A stretch of 12,359 nucleotides of DNA from an uncultured Methylobacillus sp. (GTDB lineage: Bacteria; Pseudomonadota; Gammaproteobacteria; Burkholderiales; Methylophilaceae), in contig CAMLME010000044.1 in NCBI GenBank assembly GCA_946481235.1, positions 1 to 12,359 of the forward strand. The letters are read 5' to 3'. A program made the position numbers and the translations under genes. Positions 1 to 6,212 of the stretch are shown here, one piece after another. The notes beneath the pieces are model-generated. The model had not been told where the DNA came from. It saw only the letters and a program-made list of their open reading frames with translations, and searched no databases. How positions within the stretch are numbered: position 1 is the stretch's first letter; each line of letters opens with the position of its first letter.

Positions 1-1096
1 TGCCGGGGACGGTCAACGAGGTTTCGGCGACATTGGTTGCCAGCACGATGCGTCGACCGCCGGAGGGGCGGAAGACCTTCTGTTGGTCCTCGATGGAAAG
101 CCTTGCGAACAGCGGCAGGATTTCTGCGCCCTTGGGATGGTGCTTGCGCAAATGCTCCGCAGTATCACGAATCTCGCGTTCACCGGGCAGGAACACCAGG
201 ATATCGCCGCCACCCAGACGGGAAAGGTCATCAACCGCATCCAGGATCGCCGCCTCCATGGTTTCTTCCTGCTCGTCCTCTTCGGTTTCCTGTAAAGGAC
301 GATAGCGCACCTCGACCGGATACATGCGTCCGGAGACTTCGATCACCGGGGCATCATTGAAGTGTTTCGAAAACCGGTCGGCATCAATCGTTGCCGAAGT
401 AACGATGATCTTGAGGTCAGGCCGCTTCGGCAGCAGTTGCTTGAGATAGCCGAGCAGAAAGTCGATGTTCAGGCTTCGCTCGTGCGCCTCGTCGATGATG
501 ATGGTGTCGTAGGCATTGAGAAACCGATCGCCCTGCGTTTCAGCCAGCAGAATGCCGTCCGTCATCAGTTTGACGTAGCTGGTTTCGGACAGCTTGTCGT
601 TGAAACGCACCTTGTAGCCCACCGCTTCGCCCAGCGGCGTTTTCAGCTCCTGCGCGATACGCGACGCCACCGAGCGCGCGGCGATACGGCGCGGCTGGGT
701 GTGGCCGATCAGGCCGGAAACGCCACGCCCGAGCTCCAGGCAGATTTTGGGCAACTGCGTCGTCTTGCCCGAGCCGGTTTCGCCGCAAACGATAACGACC
801 TGGTGCTTGGCAATCGTCGCAGCGATTTCGTCCTTGCGCTGATTGACGGGCAAATCCTGCGCAAACTCAGGCCGCGGCAAGGCATCGCGGCGTGCGGTGT
901 AGCGCCGGGACGAACTTTCGATGCGCGTTGCCAGTTCTGCCAGAAGCCGCTCGACGGGCTTGCCGCCCTTGAGCGCGTCGCGGACGTCGCGCAACTTGCG
1001 TTGCAGCGGATACCGATCGGCCAGCATGCAATGCGGCAGTTGCGCTTCGAACTGTTCGACGATGCGGGAAGGAGAAGGCGTGGAGGATGAAGTCAT
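1..1096 (-). CDS. hrpA: ATP-dependent RNA helicase HrpA, N-terminal part (cut by left edge)
   Basis: DEAH-box RNA helicase of the HrpA family, an ATP-driven RNA/RNP remodelling enzyme of the cytoplasm that in E. coli rescues stalled ribosomes. About 365 residues are present; the family is near 1300, so the C-terminal two thirds lie beyond the left edge. Reading from the ATG at 1096 ([20 protein letters not shown]), the Walker A motif [13 protein letters not shown] starts at residue 105, DEAH ([12 protein letters not shown]) is at 202-205, the SAT motif follows in [12 protein letters not shown], and the second RecA domain ends at the edge in motif V ([11 protein letters not shown]). No frameshift or stop interrupts the frame. 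The start fits the N-terminal helical region of HrpA, although no clear Shine-Dalgarno lies before it. It is transcribed divergently from pqqA and shares a 185-base intergenic region with it. Identity is very secure; only the exact start is open. Confidence 0.95.
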   Translation of the reverse strand, partial: MTSSSTPSPSRIVEQFEAQLPHCMLADRYPLQRKLRDVRDALKGGKPVERLLAELATRIESSSRRYTARRDALPRPEFAQDLPVNQRKDEIAATIAKHQVVIVCGETGSGKTTQLPKICLELGRGVSGLIGHTQPRRIAARSVASRIAQELKTPLGEAVGYKVRFNDKLSETSYVKLMTDGILLAETQGDRFLNAYDTIIIDEAHERSLNIDFLLGYLKQLLPKRPDLKIIVTSATIDADRFSKHFNDAPVIEVSGRMYPVEVRYRPLQETEEDEQEETMEAAILDAVDDLSRLGGGDILVFLPGEREIRDTAEHLRKHHPKGAEILPLFARLSIEDQQKVFRPSGGRRIVLATNVAETSLTVPG

Positions 1097-1153
1097 GGGC
1101 GGCGAATTTTAACACGCCAGACAAAGAGGCCGGAGTGCGCCTCGACATCAGGC

Positions 1154-1205
1154 GATTCATGAAAATCATTAGGCATGATTCATGAACCGCACGAGTGGTC
1201 ATGAA
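1154..1205. promoter_or_regulatory. TTCATGAA palindromic repeats upstream of pqqA (candidate operator)
   Basis: Two perfect copies of GATTCATGAA occur at 1154-1163 and 1177-1186, each containing the 8-base palindrome TTCATGAA. A third partial copy, GTCATGAA, is at 1198-1205. Start-to-start spacings are 23 and 19 bases, near two helical turns. The first two copies also form an inverted repeat, with AATCAT (1164-1169) and ATGATT (1175-1180) around a 5-base centre. This is what is seen. That it binds a regulator of the divergent hrpA/pqqA pair is inference. Confidence 0.4.
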
Positions 1206-1216
1206 AAATGACAGCG

Positions 1217-1222
1217 TATAGT
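1217..1222 (+). promoter_or_regulatory. Possible -10 element of pqqA
   Basis: TATAGT matches the sigma70 -10 consensus at five of six bases and would give a 5' leader of about 50 bases before the pqqA start at 1282. There is no good -35 hexamer at 16-18 bases upstream. If this is the promoter it may depend on an activator, and the TTCATGAA repeats just upstream are well placed for one. Weak evidence. Confidence 0.3.
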
Positions 1223-1270
1223 AGACCCTATGCGATGAGTCATAGCGAATCGCCCAACCAGACAATTTTG

Positions 1271-1275
1271 AGGAG
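1271..1275 (+). promoter_or_regulatory. Ribosome binding site of pqqA
   Basis: AGGAG lies six bases before the ATG at 1282. This supports translation of the 23-codon frame and fixes its start. Confidence 0.75.
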
Positions 1276-1281
1276 ACTGAC

Positions 1282-1353
1282 ATGTGGACCAAGCCTGAAG
1301 TGACTGAAATGCGTTTCGGTTTTGAAGTGACGATGTACGTCTGCAATCGCTAA
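1282..1353 (+). CDS. pqqA: Coenzyme PQQ precursor peptide PqqA (23 aa, orphan)
   Basis: Ribosomally made precursor of pyrroloquinoline quinone, the cofactor of periplasmic methanol, alcohol and glucose dehydrogenases. The 23-residue product begins [12 protein letters not shown] and ends [11 protein letters not shown]. It matches the PqqA family pattern along its length: MWTKP start, R-x-G-F-E-V-T-M-Y core and NR end. The family's conserved Glu and Tyr, which the radical SAM enzyme PqqE crosslinks to begin PQQ synthesis, are Glu15 and Tyr19 in the required E-x3-Y spacing. A good ribosome binding site precedes it and a strong terminator follows 19 bases after the stop, so it appears monocistronic. 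No pqqB, C, D or E gene is in the window; orphan or extra pqqA copies are known from methylotrophs. Cys21, next to the usual Asn-Arg end, is a minor oddity. It was missed by length-limited ORF finding. The family call is confident; whether it is the only copy cannot be told. Confidence 0.9.
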   Translation: MWTKPEVTEMRFGFEVTMYVCNR

Positions 1354-1372
1354 GACGCGATTCAAGTATTAA

Positions 1373-1412
1373 GACAACGGGAGCTTCGGCTCCCGTTGTC
1401 GTTTCTGCTTTT
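1373..1412 (+). terminator. Rho-independent terminator of pqqA
   Basis: A perfect 12-bp stem (1373-1384 with 1389-1400) is closed by a C(UUCG)G tetraloop, an extra-stable loop, and followed by the T-rich tail GTTTCTGCTTTT. It ends the pqqA transcript and separates it from the peroxiredoxin gene. Confidence 0.9.
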
Positions 1413-1437
1413 CACATTTCCGGCTCGCACCCGGATA

Positions 1438-1465
1438 TTGCAGTAGCTCCCATCGGGAGTATCAT
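1438..1465 (+). promoter_or_regulatory. Possible promoter of the peroxiredoxin gene
   Basis: TTGCAG (1438-1443) and TATCAT (1460-1465) are separated by 16 bases. The -10 matches consensus at five of six bases and the -35 only at TTG. It lies between the pqqA terminator and the peroxiredoxin start, where a promoter is needed. A small CTCCC-ATC-GGGAG hairpin sits in the spacer (1447-1459). Low confidence. Confidence 0.3.
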
Positions 1466-1492
1466 CATAAATTCGCATCGACTCACTCCTAC

Positions 1493-1498
1493 AGGAGG
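1493..1498 (+). promoter_or_regulatory. Ribosome binding site of the peroxiredoxin gene
   Basis: A full AGGAGG lies five bases before the ATG at 1504, suggesting efficient translation and fixing the start. Confidence 0.85.
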
Positions 1499-1503
1499 TC
1501 ATC

Positions 1504-2163
1504 ATGGCATTGCGAATTGGCGACGAGGCTCCCGATTTCACCGCGGAGACTACGGAAGGCACGATCCGTTTTCATGATTGGATCGGCAACGGCTGGGCAA
1601 TACTCTTTTCCCACCCCAAGGATTTCACCCCGGTCTGCACGACCGAGCTCGGCTACCTGGCAAAACTCAAACCGGAATTCGAAAAACGAGGCTGCAAGGT
1701 CATCGGGCTCAGCATAGACAGCGTGGAAGACCATGAAAATTGGGCGAAGGACATTGCAGAAACGCAGGGCTGCGCACTCAATTATCCACTCATCGGTGAC
1801 ACCGATCTCAAAGTAGCCAAGCTGTACGACATGATCCACCCCAACGCCAGCGGCACGGCTAGCGGACGCACGGCAGTGGACAATGCGACGGTACGCTCGG
1901 TATTCCTGATCGGCCCAGACAAGAAAATCAAGCTGATGCTGATGTATCCGATGAGCACCGGACGGGATTTCAACGAGGTACTGAGGGCGCTGGATTCCTG
2001 CCAATTGACGGGTAAACACACGGTAGCGACACCAGTCAATTGGCGTCCGGGGGACGATGTCATTATCCCGCCGTCTGTCTCCGACGAGGCCGCCCGGGCG
2101 AAGTACCCTGCCGGATGGCGGGCGCCCAAGCCTTACCTGCGTTACATTCCGCAGCCCAGGTAA
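1504..2163 (+). CDS. 1-Cys peroxiredoxin (Prx6/LsfA type)
   Basis: Thiol peroxidase that reduces hydrogen peroxide and organic hydroperoxides. The 219-residue length is usual for the Prx6 subfamily, whose members carry an AhpC/TSA thioredoxin fold followed by a C-terminal 1-Cys Prx dimerisation domain. The active site is HPKDFTPVCTTE, with peroxidatic Cys45 and the conserved Pro38 and Thr42; Arg131 (ATVRSVF) is the likely active-site arginine. The C-terminal domain is recognised from YPMSTGRDFNEVLRALDS and TPVNWRPGDDVIIPP, typical of LsfA-like proteins. Cys64, Cys90 and Cys166 are also present, but none has the context of a 2-Cys resolving cysteine. There is no signal peptide, so it is cytoplasmic. 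It is a single-gene unit between the pqqA terminator and a second terminator. Family assignment is very firm; the physiological reductant and substrate are not visible. Confidence 0.95.
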   Translation: MALRIGDEAPDFTAETTEGTIRFHDWIGNGWAILFSHPKDFTPVCTTELGYLAKLKPEFEKRGCKVIGLSIDSVEDHENWAKDIAETQGCALNYPLIGDTDLKVAKLYDMIHPNASGTASGRTAVDNATVRSVFLIGPDKKIKLMLMYPMSTGRDFNEVLRALDSCQLTGKHTVATPVNWRPGDDVIIPPSVSDEAARAKYPAGWRAPKPYLRYIPQPR

Positions 2164-2179
2164 GCGCCGCCTTTAAACA

Positions 2180-2204
2180 AACAAGACGCTACTCGCGTCT
2201 TGTT
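2180..2204. terminator. Bidirectional terminator between peroxiredoxin and secreted-protein genes
   Basis: AACAAGACGC (2180-2189) pairs with GCGTCTTGTT (2195-2204) around a 5-base loop in the 46-base gap between two convergent genes. On the minus strand it is followed by TGTTTAAA; on the plus strand a TATTTTT run follows a few bases later. It probably ends both transcripts, though the T tracts are imperfect. Confidence 0.65.
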
Positions 2205-2209
2205 CCTGG

Positions 2210-2632
2210 CTATTTTTGCGCGCACTCTTCGGTGCCGGTGTTGCCGCCCTTGTATTCAGGCTCGTAATAGAACTTGCTGAACGCCAGTTTGCCGTTCTTG
2301 CCCTTTTTGATCGTCGCGATGCCGGTACCGTAGTCTTTGGTGGATTGATCCTTCAGCGCAAAATAAATCGCCAGCTTATCGCCTTCCGATACCGCATGCC
2401 CCAGGTAAGCGCCGAATCCTGGCACCTCCAGCTTGAAACGATACGCGCCGTGATCGCCCGCGCTTTGCTCCGGCACCAGTTTCATCGTAACGGTGCCCGT
2501 ATATTTGCCCTCGTGCGCATCGACGCCGGTGCATTCATAGACGCCGCTGTAATCGGGCGCGGTAAAAACGGGCTTGGCGTGTGCCAAGCTGCTGCAAGCG
2601 AATAGCGCCAATACGGCGGCAAGTTTCTTCAT
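2210..2632 (-). CDS. Small secreted protein of unknown function
   Basis: A 140-residue protein with a clear Sec signal peptide: MKKLAAVLALFACSSLAHA, with predicted cleavage after AHA at residue 19. A lipoprotein reading at Cys13 is less likely because the lipobox is poor. The mature part is about 121 residues, rich in Gly, Lys and aromatic residues, starts with PDYSGVYECTG and ends TGTEECAQK. It has only two cysteines, Cys34 and Cys137, which could form a disulfide joining the ends of a small beta-rich domain. I do not recognise a named family. The ATG at 2632 is preferred over an upstream in-frame start at 2713, which would extend into the preceding gene and hide the signal peptide; an AGGAAC ribosome binding site lies before 2632. 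It follows the S4-protein gene by 25 bases on the same strand and is probably co-transcribed. It most likely acts in the periplasm. Confidence 0.85.
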   Translation of the reverse strand: MKKLAAVLALFACSSLAHAKPVFTAPDYSGVYECTGVDAHEGKYTGTVTMKLVPEQSAGDHGAYRFKLEVPGFGAYLGHAVSEGDKLAIYFALKDQSTKDYGTGIATIKKGKNGKLAFSKFYYEPEYKGGNTGTEECAQK

Positions 2633-2657
2633 ACAACTGTTCCTTTCAAACAGACTC

Positions 2658-2903
2658 TTAATCGGCAATCCAGATACCCGACTCGGGTGTCGGCAATACG
2701 GTAATCGTGACATCGCCCACCGTCACGACTTGCCCTGCCCGCACCTTGCAGGTTTTGCGCAACTCGACATTTCCGTCAACGGATACCGCACCGCTGGCGA
2801 CCATTGCCTTGCCCGCTCCGCCGCTATCGCATATACCCGCCAGCTTGAGCAGCTGATTTAGCTCGACATATTCGTCGTTCAGCACAAATTCCGTATTCTG
2901 CAT
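2658..2903 (-). CDS. ybcJ: S4-domain RNA-binding protein, YbcJ-like
   Basis: An 81-residue protein made almost wholly of one S4 domain, the small RNA-binding fold also found in ribosomal protein S4 and pseudouridine synthases. Characteristic parts are VELNQLLKLAGICDSGGAGKAMVASGAVSVDG in its first half and RKTCKVRAGQVVTVGD in the second, which match the YbcJ family of E. coli in order and length. The exact RNA target of YbcJ-type proteins is not settled. A good ribosome binding site (GGAGG, seven bases before the ATG) fixes the start at 2903. It is the first gene of a likely two-gene operon with the secreted protein downstream. That pairing is odd in function and may only be positional. The family is clear; the symbol is by similarity. 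Confidence 0.88.
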   Translation of the reverse strand: MQNTEFVLNDEYVELNQLLKLAGICDSGGAGKAMVASGAVSVDGNVELRKTCKVRAGQVVTVGDVTITVLPTPESGIWIAD

Positions 2904-3030
2904 CCCAAACCCTCCGTCCTATACTTGTTGCAGCCATTGTATCGCAGCCCGTTATCATGTAGCCCGCTCAGCCGCATCTGAACTTGATCGATCGCTCGAC
3001 ATCGAACCCTAATATCGTAAAGGCGCTGGC

Positions 3031-3915
3031 ATGCAGGTGAAATCCGCCATAAATCAGCTGAAACAGATGCCCCGGCTATTGCTTTACGCCATCAAAGCCT
3101 GGTTCAACCATCGCGCGTCGAGCAAGGGCGCCGCCCTGTCGTTCTATACGCTGTTTTCGCTCACGCCCATACTTGTCCTGGCGATCGCGTTCGTAGGGTA
3201 TTTCTTCGGCCAGGAGGCCGCGCAGGCGGAGATTATTCTGCAGATTGAAAGTCTCGTTGGATCGCAGGGCGCCGAGGCGACCAAGGTTATGCTTGCGGCA
3301 GCACGTAACGATGACTCCAGTCTTTGGGCAACGTTGGTTGCGGCAATACTGCTGATCATAGGCGCCACCACGGTATTCGCGGAACTAAAGGCCAGTCTGG
3401 ACGAAATCTGGGGGATTGAAACCAACGACGAATCGGCGCTCAAATCGCTGCTGATGACGCGTCTTCTGTCATTCAGCATTGTGCTTGCGCTTGCCTTCCT
3501 GCTGCTGACTTCCTTGATTGTCAATGCCGGGCTGGCCATGCTGGAACGCTACGTGGGTGGGATGTGGGGCGAAATGTTCGGCATGTTCACCTACCTCTCG
3601 ACCCTGGTTACTTTCGGTGTCATCGCCTGTATGTTCGCGCTGATCTACAAGATGCTGCCCGAAGTTCCCTTATCATGGTCCGACGTATGGATAGGCGCCG
3701 CGTCCACGGCCGGCCTGTTCATCTTTGGCAAGTACGCCATCGGCCTCTACCTTGGCAACAGCGACATTGTCTCAGGTTACGGGGCGGCGGGTTCGCTAGT
3801 AGCATTACTGCTTTGGGTATACTACTCGGCGCAAATCTTCTTTCTCGGCGCCGAATTCACCCGCCAGTACGCTACCCGGCTCGGCAGCCTGCAAAATCTG
3901 GCGCGCAAACCCTAG
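3031..3915 (+). CDS. YihY/BrkB family inner-membrane protein
   Basis: A 294-residue integral membrane protein of the YihY/virulence factor BrkB family (once mislabelled RNase BN). After a short amphipathic cytoplasmic start, the family hallmark SSKGAALSFYTLFSLTPILVL (residues 30-50) leads into the first of about six membrane segments, near 38-60, 98-118, 144-168, 186-208, 219-241 and 252-275. Other family signatures are the TTVFAELKASLDEIWGI stretch (113-129) and the end segment GAAGSLVALLLWVYYSAQIF-FLGAEFTRQYA. Length is normal for the short form, without the long C-terminal tail some members carry. The molecular function of the family is not established; transport roles have been suggested. 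It is transcribed away from the S4 gene and its stop lies two bases from the stop of the convergent methyltransferase gene. No strong promoter is seen in the 127 bases upstream. Confidence 0.93.
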   Translation: MQVKSAINQLKQMPRLLLYAIKAWFNHRASSKGAALSFYTLFSLTPILVLAIAFVGYFFGQEAAQAEIILQIESLVGSQGAEATKVMLAAARNDDSSLWATLVAAILLIIGATTVFAELKASLDEIWGIETNDESALKSLLMTRLLSFSIVLALAFLLLTSLIVNAGLAMLERYVGGMWGEMFGMFTYLSTLVTFGVIACMFALIYKMLPEVPLSWSDVWIGAASTAGLFIFGKYAIGLYLGNSDIVSGYGAAGSLVALLLWVYYSAQIFFLGAEFTRQYATRLGSLQNLARKP

Positions 3916-3917
3916 GT

Positions 3918-4733
3918 TCAAGCGAAGCGTTCGCGCAGCTCTTCCAGCCCTACCTCTTCCAGCACCTTGTCCAGTCGCTCGGCTGCCTTTTGGCGTGGCA
4001 GGTTCTTGTAGCGAGCAATGATAAGTTCGTTTTTCATCGAGTGCTCCCAGCCAACCAGTTCCGTCACCGTCACCTGGTAGCCGTGCGCCTCGAGTTGCAG
4101 GCAACGCAATACGTTGGTGATCTGGCTGCCGAATTCTCGGGTATGGATGGGGTGACGCCAGAGTTCGCTGAGAGGATTCTTCAGCGCCTGGCCCTTGTGT
4201 TTGCGCAGCACGGCTGCCACCTCGGCCTGGCAGCATGGCACCAGCACCAGAAATTTCGCCTGCTTTTGCAGACCGAATTTGATCGCGTCATCGGTCGCGG
4301 TGTTGCAGGCATGCAGCGCAGTGACGATATCGATTTCTTCCGGCAATTCCGGTGAGGTGATCGATTCCTCAACCGACAGATTGAGGAAAGTCATGCGCGC
4401 GAAGCCAAGCCGCGCGGCCAGCGCACGCGATTTCTCGACCAGTTCCTGCCGTGTCTCGATGCCGTATACGTGGCCAGTAGCATGCTGCTTCATGAACAGG
4501 TCGTACAGGATGAAACCGAGGTAGGACTTGCCCGCACCGTGATCCGCCAACGTCGGTTTGCCGTTTTCCTCCATAACTTCCCGCAGCAGCGGTTCGATAA
4601 ACTGGTAAAGGTGATATACCTGTTTCAGCTTGCGCCGGCTGTCCTGGTTGAGCTTGCCGTCGCGCGTCAGGATATGCAGCTCTTTCAGCAGTTCGAGGGA
4701 TTGTTCGGGGCGGATTTCGGGGATGCTGGTCAC
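3918..4733 (-). CDS. Class I SAM-dependent methyltransferase, substrate unknown
   Basis: About 271 residues from the GTG at 4733. A helical N-terminal part (IRPEQSLELLKELHILTRDG and LKQVYHLYQFIEPLL) precedes a Rossmann methyltransferase domain. The SAM-binding glycine-rich motif I is TLADHGAGKSYLGF (near residue 61-74), followed by an acidic end of strand 2 in VYGIETRQELVEKS. The LHACNTATDDAI and VPCCQAEVA segments resemble the HACD and PCC motifs of the GSTCD/Methyltransf_32 group of putative RNA or protein methyltransferases. The target cannot be inferred from context. An in-frame GTG at 4802 would add 23 residues, but these come from a GC-rich hairpin region and look non-coding; neither start has a clear ribosome binding site. 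The gene converges on yihY with only two bases between stops and is divergent from the GTPase gene. Confidence 0.85.
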   Translation of the reverse strand: MTSIPEIRPEQSLELLKELHILTRDGKLNQDSRRKLKQVYHLYQFIEPLLREVMEENGKPTLADHGAGKSYLGFILYDLFMKQHATGHVYGIETRQELVEKSRALAARLGFARMTFLNLSVEESITSPELPEEIDIVTALHACNTATDDAIKFGLQKQAKFLVLVPCCQAEVAAVLRKHKGQALKNPLSELWRHPIHTREFGSQITNVLRCLQLEAHGYQVTVTELVGWEHSMKNELIIARYKNLPRQKAAERLDKVLEEVGLEELRERFA

Positions 4734-4776
4734 GGTCGGATAAAAGGATTCTGTAGATCGACATGATAGTATTTTT

Positions 4777-4801
4777 TGCGGCGGTGCAGGATGCCGCCGC
4801 A
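4777..4801. repeat. GC-rich inverted repeat at the methyltransferase 5' end
   Basis: TGCGGCGG (4777-4784) and CCGCCGCA (4794-4801) form a perfect 8-bp stem with a 9-base loop. A run of six Ts precedes it on the plus strand, so on the minus strand six As follow the hairpin. It is therefore not a standard terminator on either strand. It lies in the divergent region between the methyltransferase and GTPase genes and would fold in the methyltransferase leader. Confidence 0.6.
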
Positions 4802-4841
4802 CAATGGTAAAATAATCAATTAATTAGATTCTGGTATTCGC

Positions 4842-5750
4842 ATGGCAATTCAGTGGTTCCCCGGTCACATGACCTCCGCCCGCAAGAAAGCGGCGGAGAC
4901 CATGGAATTTATCGATGTGGTGATCGAGGTGCTGGACGCACGCCTGCCCGAGGCGAGCCATAACCCGATGATCGAAGAGCTGCGCCTCTTTCGTCAGCGA
5001 CCGTGTCTCAAGATACTCAATAAGGCCGACCTCGCCGACCCTGCAGCGACACAGGCCTGGATCAATTTCTACAACAAGCAGCCGGGTGTAAAGGCGGTCG
5101 CGCTGTCGTGCAAGAAACCGGGCGACGCGGCCAAGATCACCGGCTTGTGCCAAAGCATCGCGCCGCATCGCGGCACCAACCTCAAGCCGCTGCGCATGAT
5201 GATCATGGGGATTCCCAACGTTGGCAAATCCACCTTGATGAACGCACTGCTGAACCGGCGCGTAGCCAAGGTCGGCGACGAGCCGGCAGTCACCAAGAAC
5301 CAGCAGCGCATCGACCTCAGCGACAAGGCCAGCATTATCGATACGCCCGGCATGATGTGGCCCAAGATCAAGTACGACTCGGACGGCTTCATGCTCGCCG
5401 CCAGCCACGCCATCGGCCGCAATGCAGTGATCGACGAGGAAGTCGCCATTTACCTCGCCGATCTGCTGCTGAAACGCTACCCCGCGCTTCTCGCTGGGCG
5501 CTATAAATTTGCAACTGAGGGCATGGATGGCGTGGACGTCGTCGAAGCCGTCGCAAAAAAACGCGGCTACCGCATCAAGGGTGGCGATCTCGATCTGGAA
5601 AAAGCCGCGATGACGCTACTGACCGATTATCGCGCAGGAAGCCTTGGCCGCATCAGCCTCGAAACACCGGAAACGCGGCGCGAAATGATGAGTGCAGCCC
5701 AGCCGGCACCGCCGGCAGAGCCCGCGGAAACACCGGAAGCGGATGAATAA
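4842..5750 (+). CDS. Ribosome-assembly GTPase, YlqF/RbgA family
   Basis: A 302-residue circularly permuted GTPase. In Bacillus, RbgA (YlqF) promotes a late step of 50S subunit maturation; a similar role here is inferred. The start MAIQWFPGHMTSARKK is the family signature. G motifs occur in permuted order: G4 NKAD at 60-63, G5 near SCKK (89-92), G1 GIPNVGKS at 123-130, G2 around Thr151, and G3 DTPG at 167-170. The C-terminal helical domain includes RISLETPETRREM. The last 20 or so residues are a Pro/Ala/Glu-rich tail (PAPPAEPAETPEADE), probably disordered. The stop overlaps the start of the next gene by eight bases, so translation is likely coupled. No strong Shine-Dalgarno is seen before the ATG at 4842, but the highly conserved N-terminus fixes it. 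The promoter probably lies in the AT-rich stretch 4803-4825. Confidence 0.94.
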   Translation: MAIQWFPGHMTSARKKAAETMEFIDVVIEVLDARLPEASHNPMIEELRLFRQRPCLKILNKADLADPAATQAWINFYNKQPGVKAVALSCKKPGDAAKITGLCQSIAPHRGTNLKPLRMMIMGIPNVGKSTLMNALLNRRVAKVGDEPAVTKNQQRIDLSDKASIIDTPGMMWPKIKYDSDGFMLAASHAIGRNAVIDEEVAIYLADLLLKRYPALLAGRYKFATEGMDGVDVVEAVAKKRGYRIKGGDLDLEKAAMTLLTDYRAGSLGRISLETPETRREMMSAAQPAPPAEPAETPEADE

Positions 5751-6126
5751 AAAAGCGTCGTCCGCGTGCCCTTGCGGCGGCATTTCCTATACCACCTGCT
5801 GCGAACCCCTTCATCGGGGCACGCCCGCTTCCGGCGCCACAGCCCTGATGCGCTCGCGCTACAGCGCCTACATGCTGAAGCTGGAAAATTACCTGCTCGC
5901 CACCTGGCATCCCGATACCCGCCCCGCTACGCTTGATCTCGCCGACGACGACTCGAAGTGGCTGGGGTTGGATATAAAGCGGCAACTGGAATCCGGCGAC
6001 ACAGCCATCGTCGAATTCGTCGCTCGCTACAAAGTTGCCGGACGCGCGCATCGTCTGCATGAAATCAGCCGATTTGTACGTGAAGATGGACAATGGTTTT
6101 ATGTGGACGGGGAGTTTCCGCAGTAA
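5743..6126 (+). CDS. ychJ: YchJ-like protein with N-terminal SEC-C motif
   Basis: A 127-residue protein of the YchJ/UPF0225 family. The N-terminus carries a metal-binding SEC-C type motif, CPCGGISYTTCC, with Cys9, Cys11, Cys19 and Cys20 as probable zinc ligands. The rest is an NTF2-like domain with the family segments ALMRSRYSAYMLKLENYLLATWHP and HEISRFVREDGQWFYVDG. YchJ family function is not established; SEC-C motifs occur in SecA and in many otherwise unrelated proteins, where they bind zinc and often contact partner proteins. The ATG at 5743 is chosen because it begins just before the zinc motif and overlaps the GTPase stop by eight bases; an in-frame start at 5692 would add 17 basic residues read from inside the GTPase gene. 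The overlap implies an operon and coupled translation with the GTPase. Symbol given by similarity. Confidence 0.87.
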   Translation: MNKKASSACPCGGISYTTCCEPLHRGTPASGATALMRSRYSAYMLKLENYLLATWHPDTRPATLDLADDDSKWLGLDIKRQLESGDTAIVEFVARYKVAGRAHRLHEISRFVREDGQWFYVDGEFPQ

Positions 6127-6212
6127 TCCGACTTGCTCGCCGGCGCACCATTCTTATCGAGGCGCGCGCATCGCGGTAGAATCGACCACTAAATACCGTT
6201 CCCCGGAAAATC

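Noticed and set aside
362..1090. 242-codon plus-strand open frame
   Set aside because: It is antisense to hrpA, whose minus-strand reading carries Walker A, DEAH and SAT motifs. The plus-strand product resembles no family and is a GC-driven shadow.
867..1346. 159-codon minus-strand open frame covering the hrpA start and pqqA
   Set aside because: It overlaps the first 230 bases of hrpA in another frame and is antisense to nearly all of pqqA. Both of those have clear family support, and this frame has none.
2633..2713. 27-residue N-terminal extension of the secreted protein
   Set aside because: It reads through the end of the S4-protein gene and would bury the signal peptide. The ATG at 2632 has a ribosome binding site and a normal signal sequence.
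3913..3935. Small GCGAA/TTCGC palindrome at the yihY-methyltransferase junction as a terminator
   Set aside because: The stem is only five bases, lies inside the methyltransferase coding end and has no T tract.
4777..4801. GC-rich hairpin as a rho-independent terminator
   Set aside because: The T run lies before the hairpin on the plus strand and becomes an A run after it on the minus strand, so neither direction has the needed U tract. No gene ends into it.
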